Positions 1 through 7,612 of a stretch of DNA of 15,142 nucleotides are shown here, one piece after another. Source of the stretch: CAZVJA01 sp964626885. GTDB taxonomy: Bacteria; Planctomycetota; Planctomycetia; Planctomycetales; Planctomycetaceae. Below the pieces are notes generated by a model. That model saw only the letters and a list, made by a program, of their open reading frames with translations, was not told where the DNA came from and did not search any database. The number at the start of each line of letters is the position of its first letter. The first letter of the stretch is position 1. The position numbers were made by a program, and so were the translations under genes. The stretch covers positions 1 to 15,142 of the forward strand of contig CAZVJA010000121.1 of assembly GCA_964626885.1 (NCBI GenBank), read 5' to 3'.

Positions 1-12
1 ATTGTCGGTCAT
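1..12 (-). CDS. Possible start of the next minus-strand gene (partial, first codons only)
   Basis: On the minus strand, 69 nt past the phosphorylase stop, an ATG at 12 opens a frame reading M-T-D-N before the window ends. A purine-rich AAAGG lies about 9 nt upstream of it, as expected for a ribosome binding site. A 19-residue minus-strand frame (68 to 9) ends in an ATGA overlap with this ATG, which may be chance. If real, the gene would follow glgP on the same strand. Only four codons are visible, so no product can be named and the call may be wrong. Confidence 0.3.
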
Positions 13-81
13 GGATACCGGCCTTTCACCGGTCTTGCGGTCCGACGCGTCGGTCGTCCGCTCTCCATGAGGGGGACGACT

Positions 82-2232
82 TTAGCTGGTCGTTGCCATA
101 TTGCACGAGAGCCCACCGGCGGCCGGGATGTAATTGTGCATGACATAGTCCATCACCATCCGGTCGGCGTTGAACCGCCAGCCCAGGGTGCGAACGGCAC
201 GTTTCATCCGCGAGATCCACTGTTGGGGCAGATCGTCGGCGTCTCTCTCATAGTATAGCGGAATGACTTCCTTGCAGAGCGTGTCGTACAGGGATTGGGC
301 ATCCCGGTCATCCTGAACCTGCTGGTCGACGTGCGTCCGCCCGGTGCCGATGGCAAAGCCGTTTTTGCCGTCGTAAGCTTCCGCCCACCAGCCGTCGAGA
401 ATCGAGCAATTCAGCCCACCGTTGAGCACGACTTTTTGGCCGCTGGTGCCGGAGGCTTCGAGCGGGCGGCGGGGGTTGTTCAGCCAAACGTCGACTCCCT
501 GAACGATATGCCGCCCGAGGTTGATGTCGTAGTCTTCGAGCACGACCAGACGCCCCTTGAAGGCGGGGTCTTGCGACAGCTTGTAAAGCCGCTGCAAGAT
601 CGCTTTGCCGTGATCGTCGGCGGGATGGGACTTGCCGGCGAAGATGAACTGCACCGGACGCTCGGAGTCATTGATAATCTTCGCGATGAGGTCCATGTCT
701 CGCAAAATGAGGTCGGCTCGTTTGTACGGCGCGAACCGCCGGGCAAAGCCGATCGTGAGTGCATTGGGATCGAGGGCCTGCGCCAGCTCGGCGACGTCGG
801 CGTTCGACATTCCGCGCCGCTGTGCCTGCACCGTAGCCCGCGTGCGGGCGTACACAATCAAGCGATTCTTGAGTGATTGATGTGTCTCCCACAATTCGGC
901 GGGAGAGACCGCCTCGAAGCCGGCCCAGACTTCCGGTTCGCCGGTCCGCAGGAACCAGTTGATCGGCAGGAAGCGGTCGTAGAGCACGCGCATTTGCGCC
1001 GCGAGCCATGTCGGAACATGCACGCCGTTTGTGATATGTCCGATCGGAATTTCTTCCTCGCTCCGCCACGGCCAGAGGTTCGCCCACATCCGACGGCTCA
1101 CCACGCCATGCAAGCTGGAGACCGCGTTCGCGCGGCGGCTGAGCTTAAACGCCAGCACCGTCATGCAAAACGACTCCTGATGATTCTGTGGATCGACACG
1201 CCCCAAGCCCAGTAGCGCATCGAGATTGAGTCCTAACTCGTCCCCCAGCGGGCCGACGTGTTCCTCGATAAGATTAGAGGCAAACCGATCGTGCCCCGCC
1301 GGTACGGGAGTGTGCGTGGTGAAGACCCCCATCGCGGCGGTTTCGCGGAGCGCTTCGTCGAACGACATTCCCTCGTTCTTCATGCGGTCCCGAATAATTT
1401 CCAGCGGCGCAAACGCCGAGTGTCCTTCGTTCATGTGAATCACGCTCGGCTGAATGCCGAGAGCCCGCAGCGCCCGCGCGCCGCCGATTCCGAGAATGAT
1501 CTCCTGGCGAATGCGCGTCCGCTGATCTCCGCCGTACAATCGTGCAGTGAGATGCCGGTCTTCTGCTTTGTTCTCGGAAACGTCGGTATCCAACAGATAG
1601 AGGGATATTCGGCCGACGTTGACGACCCATACCCGGGCGAAGATTTTTCCGCTGCGTGTATCGACTGAGATCATGACCGGATTTCCATCCGGTCCGATCG
1701 CGGGGTGCAATGGCAGCTTGTCGGTATTCACCTCGGAATACGATTCCTGCTGCCAGCCGTTCTCGTCGATGCGCTGCGAGAAGTACCCTTCGTCGTAGAA
1801 CAACCCCACTCCCACGAGTGGAATGCCCAGGTCGGAGGCGCTTTTCAGATGATCGCCGGAGAGCACCCCCAGTCCGCCGGAATAGATTGGCAAAGATTCA
1901 TGCAATCCGAATTCGGCGGAAAAATAGGCCACCGGCCGTTGCCCGAGAATCCCCGCATGCGTGGAACCCCACGTGTCGAAAGATTCCATGTATTCCTGCC
2001 AACGGCGGAAGGCCGTGTTCACGCGTGAATGGAGTACGACTTCCCGCGCCCGTTGCTCCAGACGGTCGGCCGGATATTCATCGAGCAGCAGCACCGGGTT
2101 GTGCGCCAGTTGCGACCAGCGAACCGGGTCTATCTCGCGGAACAGCGCCGTCACTTCCGGCTGCCAGCTCCACCAATAATTCTCCGCCAGCTTCGAAAAC
2201 TTGGCGTGAATGCTCTCGCTTTCCTTCGGCAT
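82..2232 (-). CDS. glgP: Alpha-glucan (glycogen/maltodextrin) phosphorylase, GT35 family
   Basis: This cytoplasmic enzyme uses phosphate to release glucose-1-phosphate from the non-reducing ends of glycogen or other alpha-1,4-glucans, with pyridoxal phosphate as cofactor. The 716-residue protein starts with the N-terminal region typical of the shorter bacterial alpha-glucan phosphorylases (DUF3417-like, WWSWQPE and HNPVLLL, about residues 19-50). The substrate-site block ESLPIYSGGLGVLSGDH begins near residue 112 and RRFAPYKRADL near 498. The PLP-lysine motif EASGTSGQK puts the Schiff-base lysine near residue 600. Length suits this short subfamily. A GTG eight codons upstream (2256) is also in frame, but the ATG at 2232 has an AAGGA five bases ahead of it, so I chose it. 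It is transcribed divergently from the amidohydrolase operon. Family assignment is firm; the physiological glucan is inferred. Confidence 0.95.
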   Translation of the reverse strand: MPKESESIHAKFSKLAENYWWSWQPEVTALFREIDPVRWSQLAHNPVLLLDEYPADRLEQRAREVVLHSRVNTAFRRWQEYMESFDTWGSTHAGILGQRPVAYFSAEFGLHESLPIYSGGLGVLSGDHLKSASDLGIPLVGVGLFYDEGYFSQRIDENGWQQESYSEVNTDKLPLHPAIGPDGNPVMISVDTRSGKIFARVWVVNVGRISLYLLDTDVSENKAEDRHLTARLYGGDQRTRIRQEIILGIGGARALRALGIQPSVIHMNEGHSAFAPLEIIRDRMKNEGMSFDEALRETAAMGVFTTHTPVPAGHDRFASNLIEEHVGPLGDELGLNLDALLGLGRVDPQNHQESFCMTVLAFKLSRRANAVSSLHGVVSRRMWANLWPWRSEEEIPIGHITNGVHVPTWLAAQMRVLYDRFLPINWFLRTGEPEVWAGFEAVSPAELWETHQSLKNRLIVYARTRATVQAQRRGMSNADVAELAQALDPNALTIGFARRFAPYKRADLILRDMDLIAKIINDSERPVQFIFAGKSHPADDHGKAILQRLYKLSQDPAFKGRLVVLEDYDINLGRHIVQGVDVWLNNPRRPLEASGTSGQKVVLNGGLNCSILDGWWAEAYDGKNGFAIGTGRTHVDQQVQDDRDAQSLYDTLCKEVIPLYYERDADDLPQQWISRMKRAVRTLGWRFNADRMVMDYVMHNYIPAAGGLSCNMATTS

Positions 2233-2237
2233 GGATT

Positions 2238-2242
2238 TCCTT
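2238..2242 (-). promoter_or_regulatory. Ribosome binding site that decides the glgP start
   Basis: On the minus strand AAGGA ends five bases before the ATG at 2232. It lies inside the alternative N-terminal extension that would begin at the GTG at 2256, which favours the internal ATG. Confidence 0.6.
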
Positions 2243-2340
2243 GCCCCTTTCGCCACCTGATGAACAGGCGACCTGATCCGTTCTCAACTGCCGATGGGGA
2301 CCGCACGCCGGCGCAGGTCCGATAATTTCGACAATCCAGA

Positions 2341-2368
2341 AGTATACCGAAGTCAGCGGCGGGGTCGA
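2341..2368 (-). promoter_or_regulatory. Candidate sigma70-type promoter for glgP
   Basis: Read on the minus strand, TATACT (2346-2341, five of six matches to the -10 consensus) is preceded after 16 bases by TCGACC (2368-2363, four of six matches to -35). It would start transcription about 100 bases upstream of the glgP ATG. The -35 match is weak and planctomycete promoters are poorly characterised, so this is only a candidate. Confidence 0.3.
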
Positions 2369-2398
2369 GTGTGATTTGAGCGGGATCGGAAGTTGTAA

Positions 2399-2416
2399 AC
2401 GCCTCCTCCGAGGCGT
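2399..2416. repeat. Perfect 7-bp-stem hairpin in the divergent gap
   Basis: The arms ACGCCTC (2399-2405) and GAGGCGT (2410-2416) are perfectly complementary around a CTCC loop. There is no T-run on either side, so it is unlikely to be an intrinsic terminator. It could be a regulator site, a 5'-UTR hairpin of the glgP transcript (if transcription starts further upstream than the candidate promoter) or a small intergenic repeat. Confidence 0.45.
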
Positions 2417-2510
2417 GCCGCTCCACGCCATTCACCCATCTTGAAAGCTCGAATGCACATAGGCTGGAGCCCACTTCGAGCAGATGCTACAAGAGAACGA
2501 AAGTGGGATG

Positions 2511-2594
2511 CTCCTTTTTAGCCAAGGAGTTTCTCAGTTGGTAGGGATAACTTCTTGGACGCTACTGCACAAACGTGTCTCGCAAAGTAGGTAA
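2511..2594 (+). other. Possible leader: SD-sequestering hairpin plus 18-codon mini frame
   Basis: CTCCTT (2511-2516) and AAGGAG (2524-2529) pair as a 6-bp stem with a 7-nt loop, so the stem would hide a near-consensus Shine-Dalgarno. Eight bases after AAGGAG, a TTG at 2538 opens an 18-codon frame ending in TAA at 2592-2594, eight bases before the ATG of the amidohydrolase. The layout resembles a translated leader, but the start codon is TTG and the peptide has no attenuation-type run of one amino acid. This is an inference from spacing only. Confidence 0.25.
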
Positions 2595-2602
2595 TCTAGA
2601 CG

Positions 2603-4171
2603 ATGATTGCCGAGCAAGATCGCGCCACTCCCCGCTTCACGAGGATTACCTCCGTCCTCCGCCGAACTGCCACAGCGGCCGCATTGCTCGTCGCCTGTCA
2701 GGCCCATCCGGTTGTGCAGGCGCAAAACGCACCAAACTCGAACCGGACGCCAACCGACACGCGAATCTGGAGCCCAGCCCAGCGCGCGGCGCTCGATCGC
2801 ATCGACTCCATCGCGCCCGATGTGGCACAGGTCAATCGCGCGATCTGGGAATTTGCCGAGGTCGCACTCCAGGAGAAACAATCCTCCGATCTGCTCATCG
2901 CCCGGTTGCGCGCGGAGGGATTTGACGTAAAAACTGGAATCGCCGGCATGCCGACGGCATTTGTTGCCAGCTTTGGCAGCGGGCGACCGATCATCGGCCT
3001 CCTCGCGGAATACGACGCTCTGCCGGGATTGTCACAAGCCGTCGCCGACCGGCCAACAGCGTTCCACGACGGGGCGGCGGGTCATGCTTGCGGACACAGC
3101 GGCCTGGGAGCCGGCGCCTTCGCCGCAGCTCTGGCGGTGAAATCAGCCATGCAGTCTCAGGAGTTAAAAGGGACCATTCGGTTGTACGGCACGCCGGCGG
3201 AGGAGACGGCGGTCGGTAAGGTTTATATGGTGTTGGGCAATGCGTTTCAGGATCTCGATGTCTGCCTGCATTGGCATCCGGGCGACAGGAACGACGTCTG
3301 GGGAGGGAGTTCCAAAGCCCTCATTTCCGCGCGATTCACGTTTCACGGCACCGCGGCACATGCGTCGGCCAATCCCGATAAAGGGCGCAGTGCGCTCGAT
3401 GCCGTCGAACTGATGAACGTCGGCGTTAATTTTCTCCGTGAGCACGTGCGGAACGATGTCCGGTTTCACTACGTGATCTCCCAGGGAGGGGACGTTCCCA
3501 ATGTGGTGCCGGCGAATGCGTCGGTATGGTATTTCGTACGGGCCGATTCGCATGAGGAGACGGCCTCTTGTTTCGACTGGGTTCACGATGTCGCCAAAGG
3601 AGCGGCGTTGATGACCCGCACGAAGCTCGACATCGAGATCGACACCGACTGTCACGAACTGGTCCCCAACACTCCCCTCTCCGAACTACTTTATCGCAAC
3701 CTGGAGAAGATCGGACCGCCGAAGTTTACCGAGCAGGAACGCGCGTTCGCTCGACGGCTGCAACAGCCGCTCATCGAAGAATTTCAAATCGATCCGAAAA
3801 TCCCGCTCGAAGAATCCATCCGCCCTTTGAAAGACTCCTCGAAGATCAGCCAGGGCTCGACCGACGTCGGCGACATCAGTTGGCACGTCCCGACAGGCGG
3901 GGTGCGGACCGCCTGCTTCGTTTCCCAATGCCCGGGACACAGTTGGCAGAACGTCGCAACCATCGGCTCTTCCATCGGCGAAAAGGGAATTCTGCTGGCG
4001 GCGAAAGTGCTCGCGGTCTCGGCAGTCGAGCTTCTGGAGAATCCGAAAGCGATCACGGACGCGAATGCCGACTGGAAGTCGCACATGAAGGATCGAAAGT
4101 ACACAACTCTGATTCCGCGGGGGCAATCTCCCATGCGAAATCTCCCCCAAACACCGCAGCGCCGCCAGTGA
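2603..4171 (+). CDS. Exported M20-family amidohydrolase, AbgB-like (aminobenzoyl-glutamate utilisation protein B type)
   Basis: This 522-residue metal-dependent amidohydrolase of the M20 peptidase family hydrolyses an N-acyl or peptide-like amide bond; its substrate cannot be read from sequence. AEYDALPG (135-142) and HACGHSG (161-167) carry metal-ligand residues, followed by TPAEE (197-201, catalytic acidic residues) and HWHPGD (223-228). A lid/dimerisation domain spans about 235-345, and GHSWQ (445-449) gives the final histidine ligand. This arrangement matches AbgB more than plain hippurate hydrolases. The N-terminus has arginines then a hydrophobic stretch (about 22-40) and looks like an export signal; LVAC (29-32) could be a lipobox, so lipoprotein anchoring is possible. 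It is the first gene of a coupled three-gene unit, its TGA overlapping the next ATG (TGATG). No strong SD is visible immediately upstream of its ATG. Confidence 0.92.
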   Translation: MIAEQDRATPRFTRITSVLRRTATAAALLVACQAHPVVQAQNAPNSNRTPTDTRIWSPAQRAALDRIDSIAPDVAQVNRAIWEFAEVALQEKQSSDLLIARLRAEGFDVKTGIAGMPTAFVASFGSGRPIIGLLAEYDALPGLSQAVADRPTAFHDGAAGHACGHSGLGAGAFAAALAVKSAMQSQELKGTIRLYGTPAEETAVGKVYMVLGNAFQDLDVCLHWHPGDRNDVWGGSSKALISARFTFHGTAAHASANPDKGRSALDAVELMNVGVNFLREHVRNDVRFHYVISQGGDVPNVVPANASVWYFVRADSHEETASCFDWVHDVAKGAALMTRTKLDIEIDTDCHELVPNTPLSELLYRNLEKIGPPKFTEQERAFARRLQQPLIEEFQIDPKIPLEESIRPLKDSSKISQGSTDVGDISWHVPTGGVRTACFVSQCPGHSWQNVATIGSSIGEKGILLAAKVLAVSAVELLENPKAITDANADWKSHMKDRKYTTLIPRGQSPMRNLPQTPQRRQ

Positions 4172-6462
4172 TGAACTCCGCAGTTTCACATCGGATCTTC
4201 GTCGCATCCCTCGTCGTGGCCGGCGCTCTCACCATGACGGCGATCGTCTGGTGGCCCTTGTGGCGCGGCGGCGGATTCGTCGGAGGCGACGTCTACAGTT
4301 ATTACTTTCCCCAAAAAGTCGTCTATGCCGAGGCGCTCCGCGCCGGGGAACTTCCGTACTGGAACAATCGTGCCGGGCATGGCTATCCGTTCGTCGCGGA
4401 AAGCCAGACCGGACCGTTCTATCCGCTCAACTTATTGCTGTATCGATTGCTGGAAGTCAACGCCGCGTACAACATCAATCATCTGTTGCACTACGTGCTC
4501 GCATTCTGCTTCACTTGGCTGCTCGCCCGGCGCCTGGGACTCGGATTCGCCGCGGCGGGGCTGGCGGCACTTGTTTACACCTACGGTTGGTTTCCCGCGC
4601 GGAGTTGTTGGGAATGGGCAATCATCGGCGGCGCTTGGCTTCCGGCGGCTTTATGGTGCGTGGAATCGTTTCTGCAGACACGATTCTGGCGGTATGCGTT
4701 CGGCCTGACAGCCGTGCTCGCATTGCAACTATTCGCCGGACATTTCAACCTCGCGTTCATCACGCAAGTGACGATTGTCGTCTGGGTGGGAGCGCGGCTC
4801 TGGTTCGCGCGCGACCGGCTTCCGCCTGGAACGATCTCGTGCCGCGCTCGCTGTACCCTCATGCTGGCAGTTGCCTGCGTGTGTGCTTTCACCTTGTCCG
4901 CCGTGCAGATCTGGCCCACATGGGAATTGAAAAGTCTGAGCCAGCGGGCTGCGCCGGGCGAAAACCATAAGCTTGCGCACGGCTCAATTCCGGCGTGGTA
5001 CTGGAGCCAGACGTTTCTTCCGTGGAAGTGGTACGCCGTCGATTTCAACCGCGATGCGGAGCTGGATAAATCGGAGCCGAGTCTCGGGGCGCCCACGAAT
5101 CAGGTCGAGGCACATCTTTATTTTGGGTTGGTTCCGCTGGCACTCGCGGTCGTCGAAATTGTTCAAGGTTTTCGGACGCGAAATCGGGAACGGGTTTTCT
5201 GGACGCTTCTGGGACTGGCCGCACTGCTTTATACATCCGGCTGGCTGCTGCCGATCGCAAGGCATCTCCCGGGATTTAGTTTCTTTCAGGGACCGGGACG
5301 CTGGGGAGTCTTGACGACGCTGATGGTGGGCCTCCTGGCGGGAAACGCTGTCGATCGCTTCCGCGCGAGCCGTTCGATCCCGATGGCGATCTGGATTGCT
5401 CTCGCATTGAGCGGCGCGATGCTGAGTACACTGATCTTGGCTGCGTCACTGCTGCAAGCATATGAGCTGCAAGGCTTCGAGAACCCGTTGCGGTTTGGGC
5501 CGTTGTCGGTTTCGGACAACGTGCTCTCCATGATGACGCTGGCCGTGATTATCGCTTCGGTCGGAGGCGTTCTGCTTCTCAAGTTCCGGTCTCGCGACGG
5601 CAAAAGGGAGAGCCAGGGCGATACGGCAAACATCAGTCACGGAATCTTTGCGGCAGCCATTCTGGTGGTCACGCTGGTCGATCTCTGGTTGGTCGGCCAT
5701 CTCGTACATTACAGCGAAATGGTTCCAGATCCGCCGATCAATCATCTGGCGGAAAGTCCCGTGCGGAAGATCTTGTCCCCATTCGGCGGCTCGGCCCGAC
5801 TGCTCGCTCCCAGCGCGAATCTCCCCTCGGTGCTCGGAGCCGCCGCGACTCCGGTCTATTTGACCTTCGGCCCCGCCGCGTACGTCGATCCACAGCTGAC
5901 GATGCCCCGCGATGAGTCATCGGAACAAATCGCGTGGCTGCAGCGCGCGGGAGTCACCCACGTGCTGAGCTTCGAGCCTTTGAAGGGCGGGTTGTGGCCT
6001 GTTGCGATTGTGTGGCAGGGATACGACCCGATGTTCAATCCGGCGATTGCGCGCCGCGAGCCGTTGTATCTTTTTAAACTTCTCGATTCGCGCGGGCGGG
6101 TCGCCTGGGCCGATCCTGAATCGAAAGGAACCGCCAAAGTCGTTGAACTCACCGCGAATCGCGTTCAAATCGAAGCCGACTCGGAAACCGGTGGAAAGCT
6201 CATTCTGACCGACCTGATGTACCCCGGCTGGGAGGTCAGCATTGATGAGGTGCCGGCGGACGCCGAAACTTTTGAAAGCATGTTTCGCGCCGTGCAAGTG
6301 CCAGCGGGGAAACATGAGGTGGCGTGGACCTACCGGCCGCGCGGGATATATTGGAGTGCAGTGCTCGGGTTGTTCACGTTCGTGCTGCTGGCGGCTGTGG
6401 CGCACGTTCGTTTCTGGCATCCGCAACGATGCCGGTTTCTCGATGAGGAGACAGGGTCATGA
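4171..6462 (+). CDS. YfhO-like multi-pass membrane protein (putative GT-C type glycosyltransferase)
   Basis: This 763-residue inner-membrane protein has about 12 hydrophobic segments. The first is at residues 9-30 and the last sits near the C-terminus, just after a soluble domain of roughly 200 residues. The early loop motif GGDVYSYYFPQK (about 38-49) carries an acidic residue where GT-C glycosyltransferases and the YfhO family place theirs, followed by LPYWNN and GYPFVAESQTGPFYP, which are typical of YfhO proteins in planctomycetes. YfhO relatives elsewhere are linked to glycosylation of cell-envelope polymers; the acceptor here is unknown. The frame is open far upstream inside the preceding gene, but the ATG at 4171 overlaps that gene's TGA and leads directly into the first membrane segment, so it is the start. 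Its own TGA overlaps the next ATG (ATGA). Membrane topology is confident, enzymatic activity inferred. Confidence 0.85.
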   Translation: MNSAVSHRIFVASLVVAGALTMTAIVWWPLWRGGGFVGGDVYSYYFPQKVVYAEALRAGELPYWNNRAGHGYPFVAESQTGPFYPLNLLLYRLLEVNAAYNINHLLHYVLAFCFTWLLARRLGLGFAAAGLAALVYTYGWFPARSCWEWAIIGGAWLPAALWCVESFLQTRFWRYAFGLTAVLALQLFAGHFNLAFITQVTIVVWVGARLWFARDRLPPGTISCRARCTLMLAVACVCAFTLSAVQIWPTWELKSLSQRAAPGENHKLAHGSIPAWYWSQTFLPWKWYAVDFNRDAELDKSEPSLGAPTNQVEAHLYFGLVPLALAVVEIVQGFRTRNRERVFWTLLGLAALLYTSGWLLPIARHLPGFSFFQGPGRWGVLTTLMVGLLAGNAVDRFRASRSIPMAIWIALALSGAMLSTLILAASLLQAYELQGFENPLRFGPLSVSDNVLSMMTLAVIIASVGGVLLLKFRSRDGKRESQGDTANISHGIFAAAILVVTLVDLWLVGHLVHYSEMVPDPPINHLAESPVRKILSPFGGSARLLAPSANLPSVLGAAATPVYLTFGPAAYVDPQLTMPRDESSEQIAWLQRAGVTHVLSFEPLKGGLWPVAIVWQGYDPMFNPAIARREPLYLFKLLDSRGRVAWADPESKGTAKVVELTANRVQIEADSETGGKLILTDLMYPGWEVSIDEVPADAETFESMFRAVQVPAGKHEVAWTYRPRGIYWSAVLGLFTFVLLAAVAHVRFWHPQRCRFLDEETGS

Positions 6463-7457
6463 AAGCGGCTTACATCACGCAGACCGGCGCGCCCGACGTC
6501 ATTCAGTACGGCGAACTCCCGCAGCCGGAACCGGGACCGACCGAAGTGCTGGTCAAAGTCGGTGCCGTGGCGGTCAATCCCATCGATACGTACATCCGCG
6601 GCGGTGCCGTCGCCATGCCGATCAAGTTTCCGTATATCATCGGTTGCGATCTCGCGGGCAAAGTGGAGAAGTGCGGCCGCGATGTCAGCGGGTTCACGCC
6701 GGGAGATCGCGTCTGGGCGAGTAATCAGGGGCTCTTCGGACGGCGGGGAACCTTCGCCGAATACGCGGCCGTTGATCAGAAATGGTTGTATCCCATCTAC
6801 GACGGCCAAAGTGACGCCGAAGCAGCCGCGGGAGCCCTCGTCGGAATCACGGCGCATCTCGGGCTGTTTCTGCACGCGAAGCTCAAAGGGGGTGAAGTTG
6901 TTCTCGTCAACGGCGGCACCGGCGGGGTCGGCAGCGCGGTCGTTCAATTGGCAAAATCGATCGGCGCGAAGGTCATCACGACCGTCGGTTCGCTGAAGAA
7001 GAAAACCGTCTGCGAAAACTGGGGAGCCGATCTTGTGCTCGATTATCATTCCCCCACGCTCGATCACGACATTGCGAGCTTCGCGGAGCCGAACGGCGGG
7101 ATCAACGTCTGGTTCGAGACACAGCGCGAACCGACATTCGACCGTACCGTCGCAATGATGGCACCGCGCGGGCGGATCATTTTGATGGCCGGCCGCACGG
7201 CGCGGCCGGAGTTTCCGGTCGGGCCGTTCTACGTCAAGGATCTGCAACTGCTCGGCTTTGCGATGTTCAATGCGACCCCGGACGAGCAGCGCGAGTGTGC
7301 CCGCAACTTGAGCGTGCTGTATGAAAACGGATCGTGGCGCCCGCTCATCGGCCAGACGTTTCCTCTCTCCGAAGCCGCCGCCGCCCACCGTCTGCAGGAA
7401 GACAACACGCTCGGCAAGCGAGGTTCGCTGACAGGCAAGATCGTGCTGGTGCCGTAG
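6459..7457 (+). CDS. NADPH:quinone reductase-like zinc-free medium-chain dehydrogenase/reductase
   Basis: This 332-residue soluble oxidoreductase belongs to the quinone-oxidoreductase/zeta-crystallin branch of the MDR superfamily, which reduces quinones or enones with NADPH. It has NPIDTYIRGG (40-49), PGDRVW (81-86) and the Rossmann-type glycine-rich motif NGGTGGVGSA (151-160). The structural-zinc cysteine cluster of alcohol dehydrogenases is absent. The C-terminal LTGKIVLVP is typical of the family. The ATG overlaps the TGA of the membrane-protein gene in ATGA and has a GAGGAG-type SD just upstream, so translation is probably coupled. Substrate unknown. The link to an amidohydrolase and a YfhO-like protein is not a familiar pairing and gives no clear functional clue. 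Confidence 0.92.
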   Translation: MKAAYITQTGAPDVIQYGELPQPEPGPTEVLVKVGAVAVNPIDTYIRGGAVAMPIKFPYIIGCDLAGKVEKCGRDVSGFTPGDRVWASNQGLFGRRGTFAEYAAVDQKWLYPIYDGQSDAEAAAGALVGITAHLGLFLHAKLKGGEVVLVNGGTGGVGSAVVQLAKSIGAKVITTVGSLKKKTVCENWGADLVLDYHSPTLDHDIASFAEPNGGINVWFETQREPTFDRTVAMMAPRGRIILMAGRTARPEFPVGPFYVKDLQLLGFAMFNATPDEQRECARNLSVLYENGSWRPLIGQTFPLSEAAAAHRLQEDNTLGKRGSLTGKIVLVP

Positions 7458-7458
7458 G

Positions 7459-7508
7459 TCAGACTTCGGGAATCCAGACTTCAGGTAGTCAGGCTTCGGG
7501 CTCCAGGC
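7459..7508. repeat. Degenerate period-7 repeat after the reductase gene
   Basis: Starting one base after the reductase stop, the sequence runs as about seven heptamer-like units sharing a TCAGG/TCGGG/CCAGG core (for example AGTCAGG, CTTCGGG, CTCCAGG). It is of the same type as the arrays at 13831-13873 and 14795-14906. It has no coding potential; function unknown. Confidence 0.55.
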
Positions 7509-7552
7509 AAGGCGTATTTGGGTGTCTGGCCCCGGCAATTTACAGCTTCCTC

Positions 7553-7581
7553 TTCAGAAGCCGCCGATTCCGGGTTAGAAT
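7553..7581 (+). promoter_or_regulatory. Candidate promoter for the DUF1501 gene
   Basis: TTCAGA (7553-7558) and TAGAAT (7576-7581) match -35 and -10 consensus at four and five of six positions, with ideal 17-nt spacing. Initiation would fall about 25 bases before the ATG at 7613. This suggests DUF1501 has its own promoter rather than being read only from the upstream operon, but the evidence is consensus matching alone. Confidence 0.35.
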
Positions 7582-7612
7582 TGACCGGTGACTCAGCCGG
7601 GAGATCTTCACC

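Larger units (their letters stand above)
2233..2602. other. Divergent intergenic region between glgP and the amidohydrolase operon
   Basis: This 370-nt gap separates two divergently transcribed units and should hold promoters for both. Visible in it are a candidate glgP promoter (2341-2368), a perfect hairpin at 2399-2416, an inverted repeat around an SD-like AAGGAG (2511-2529), and a possible leader frame (2538-2594). The open frames crossing it are rich in Arg, Ser and Pro, have no family resemblance and are not supported as genes. No tRNA or recognisable riboswitch is seen. Confidence 0.6.

Noticed and set aside
3568..4170. Upstream extension of the YfhO-like frame into the amidohydrolase gene
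   Set aside because: This part is out of frame within conserved amidohydrolase sequence, is Arg-rich, and precedes an ATG that overlaps the amidohydrolase stop and begins the first membrane helix.
6330..7538. 402-codon minus-strand open frame opposite the quinone reductase gene
   Set aside because: A shadow of the well-supported reductase frame, with Arg/Asp/Gly-biased composition and no family features.
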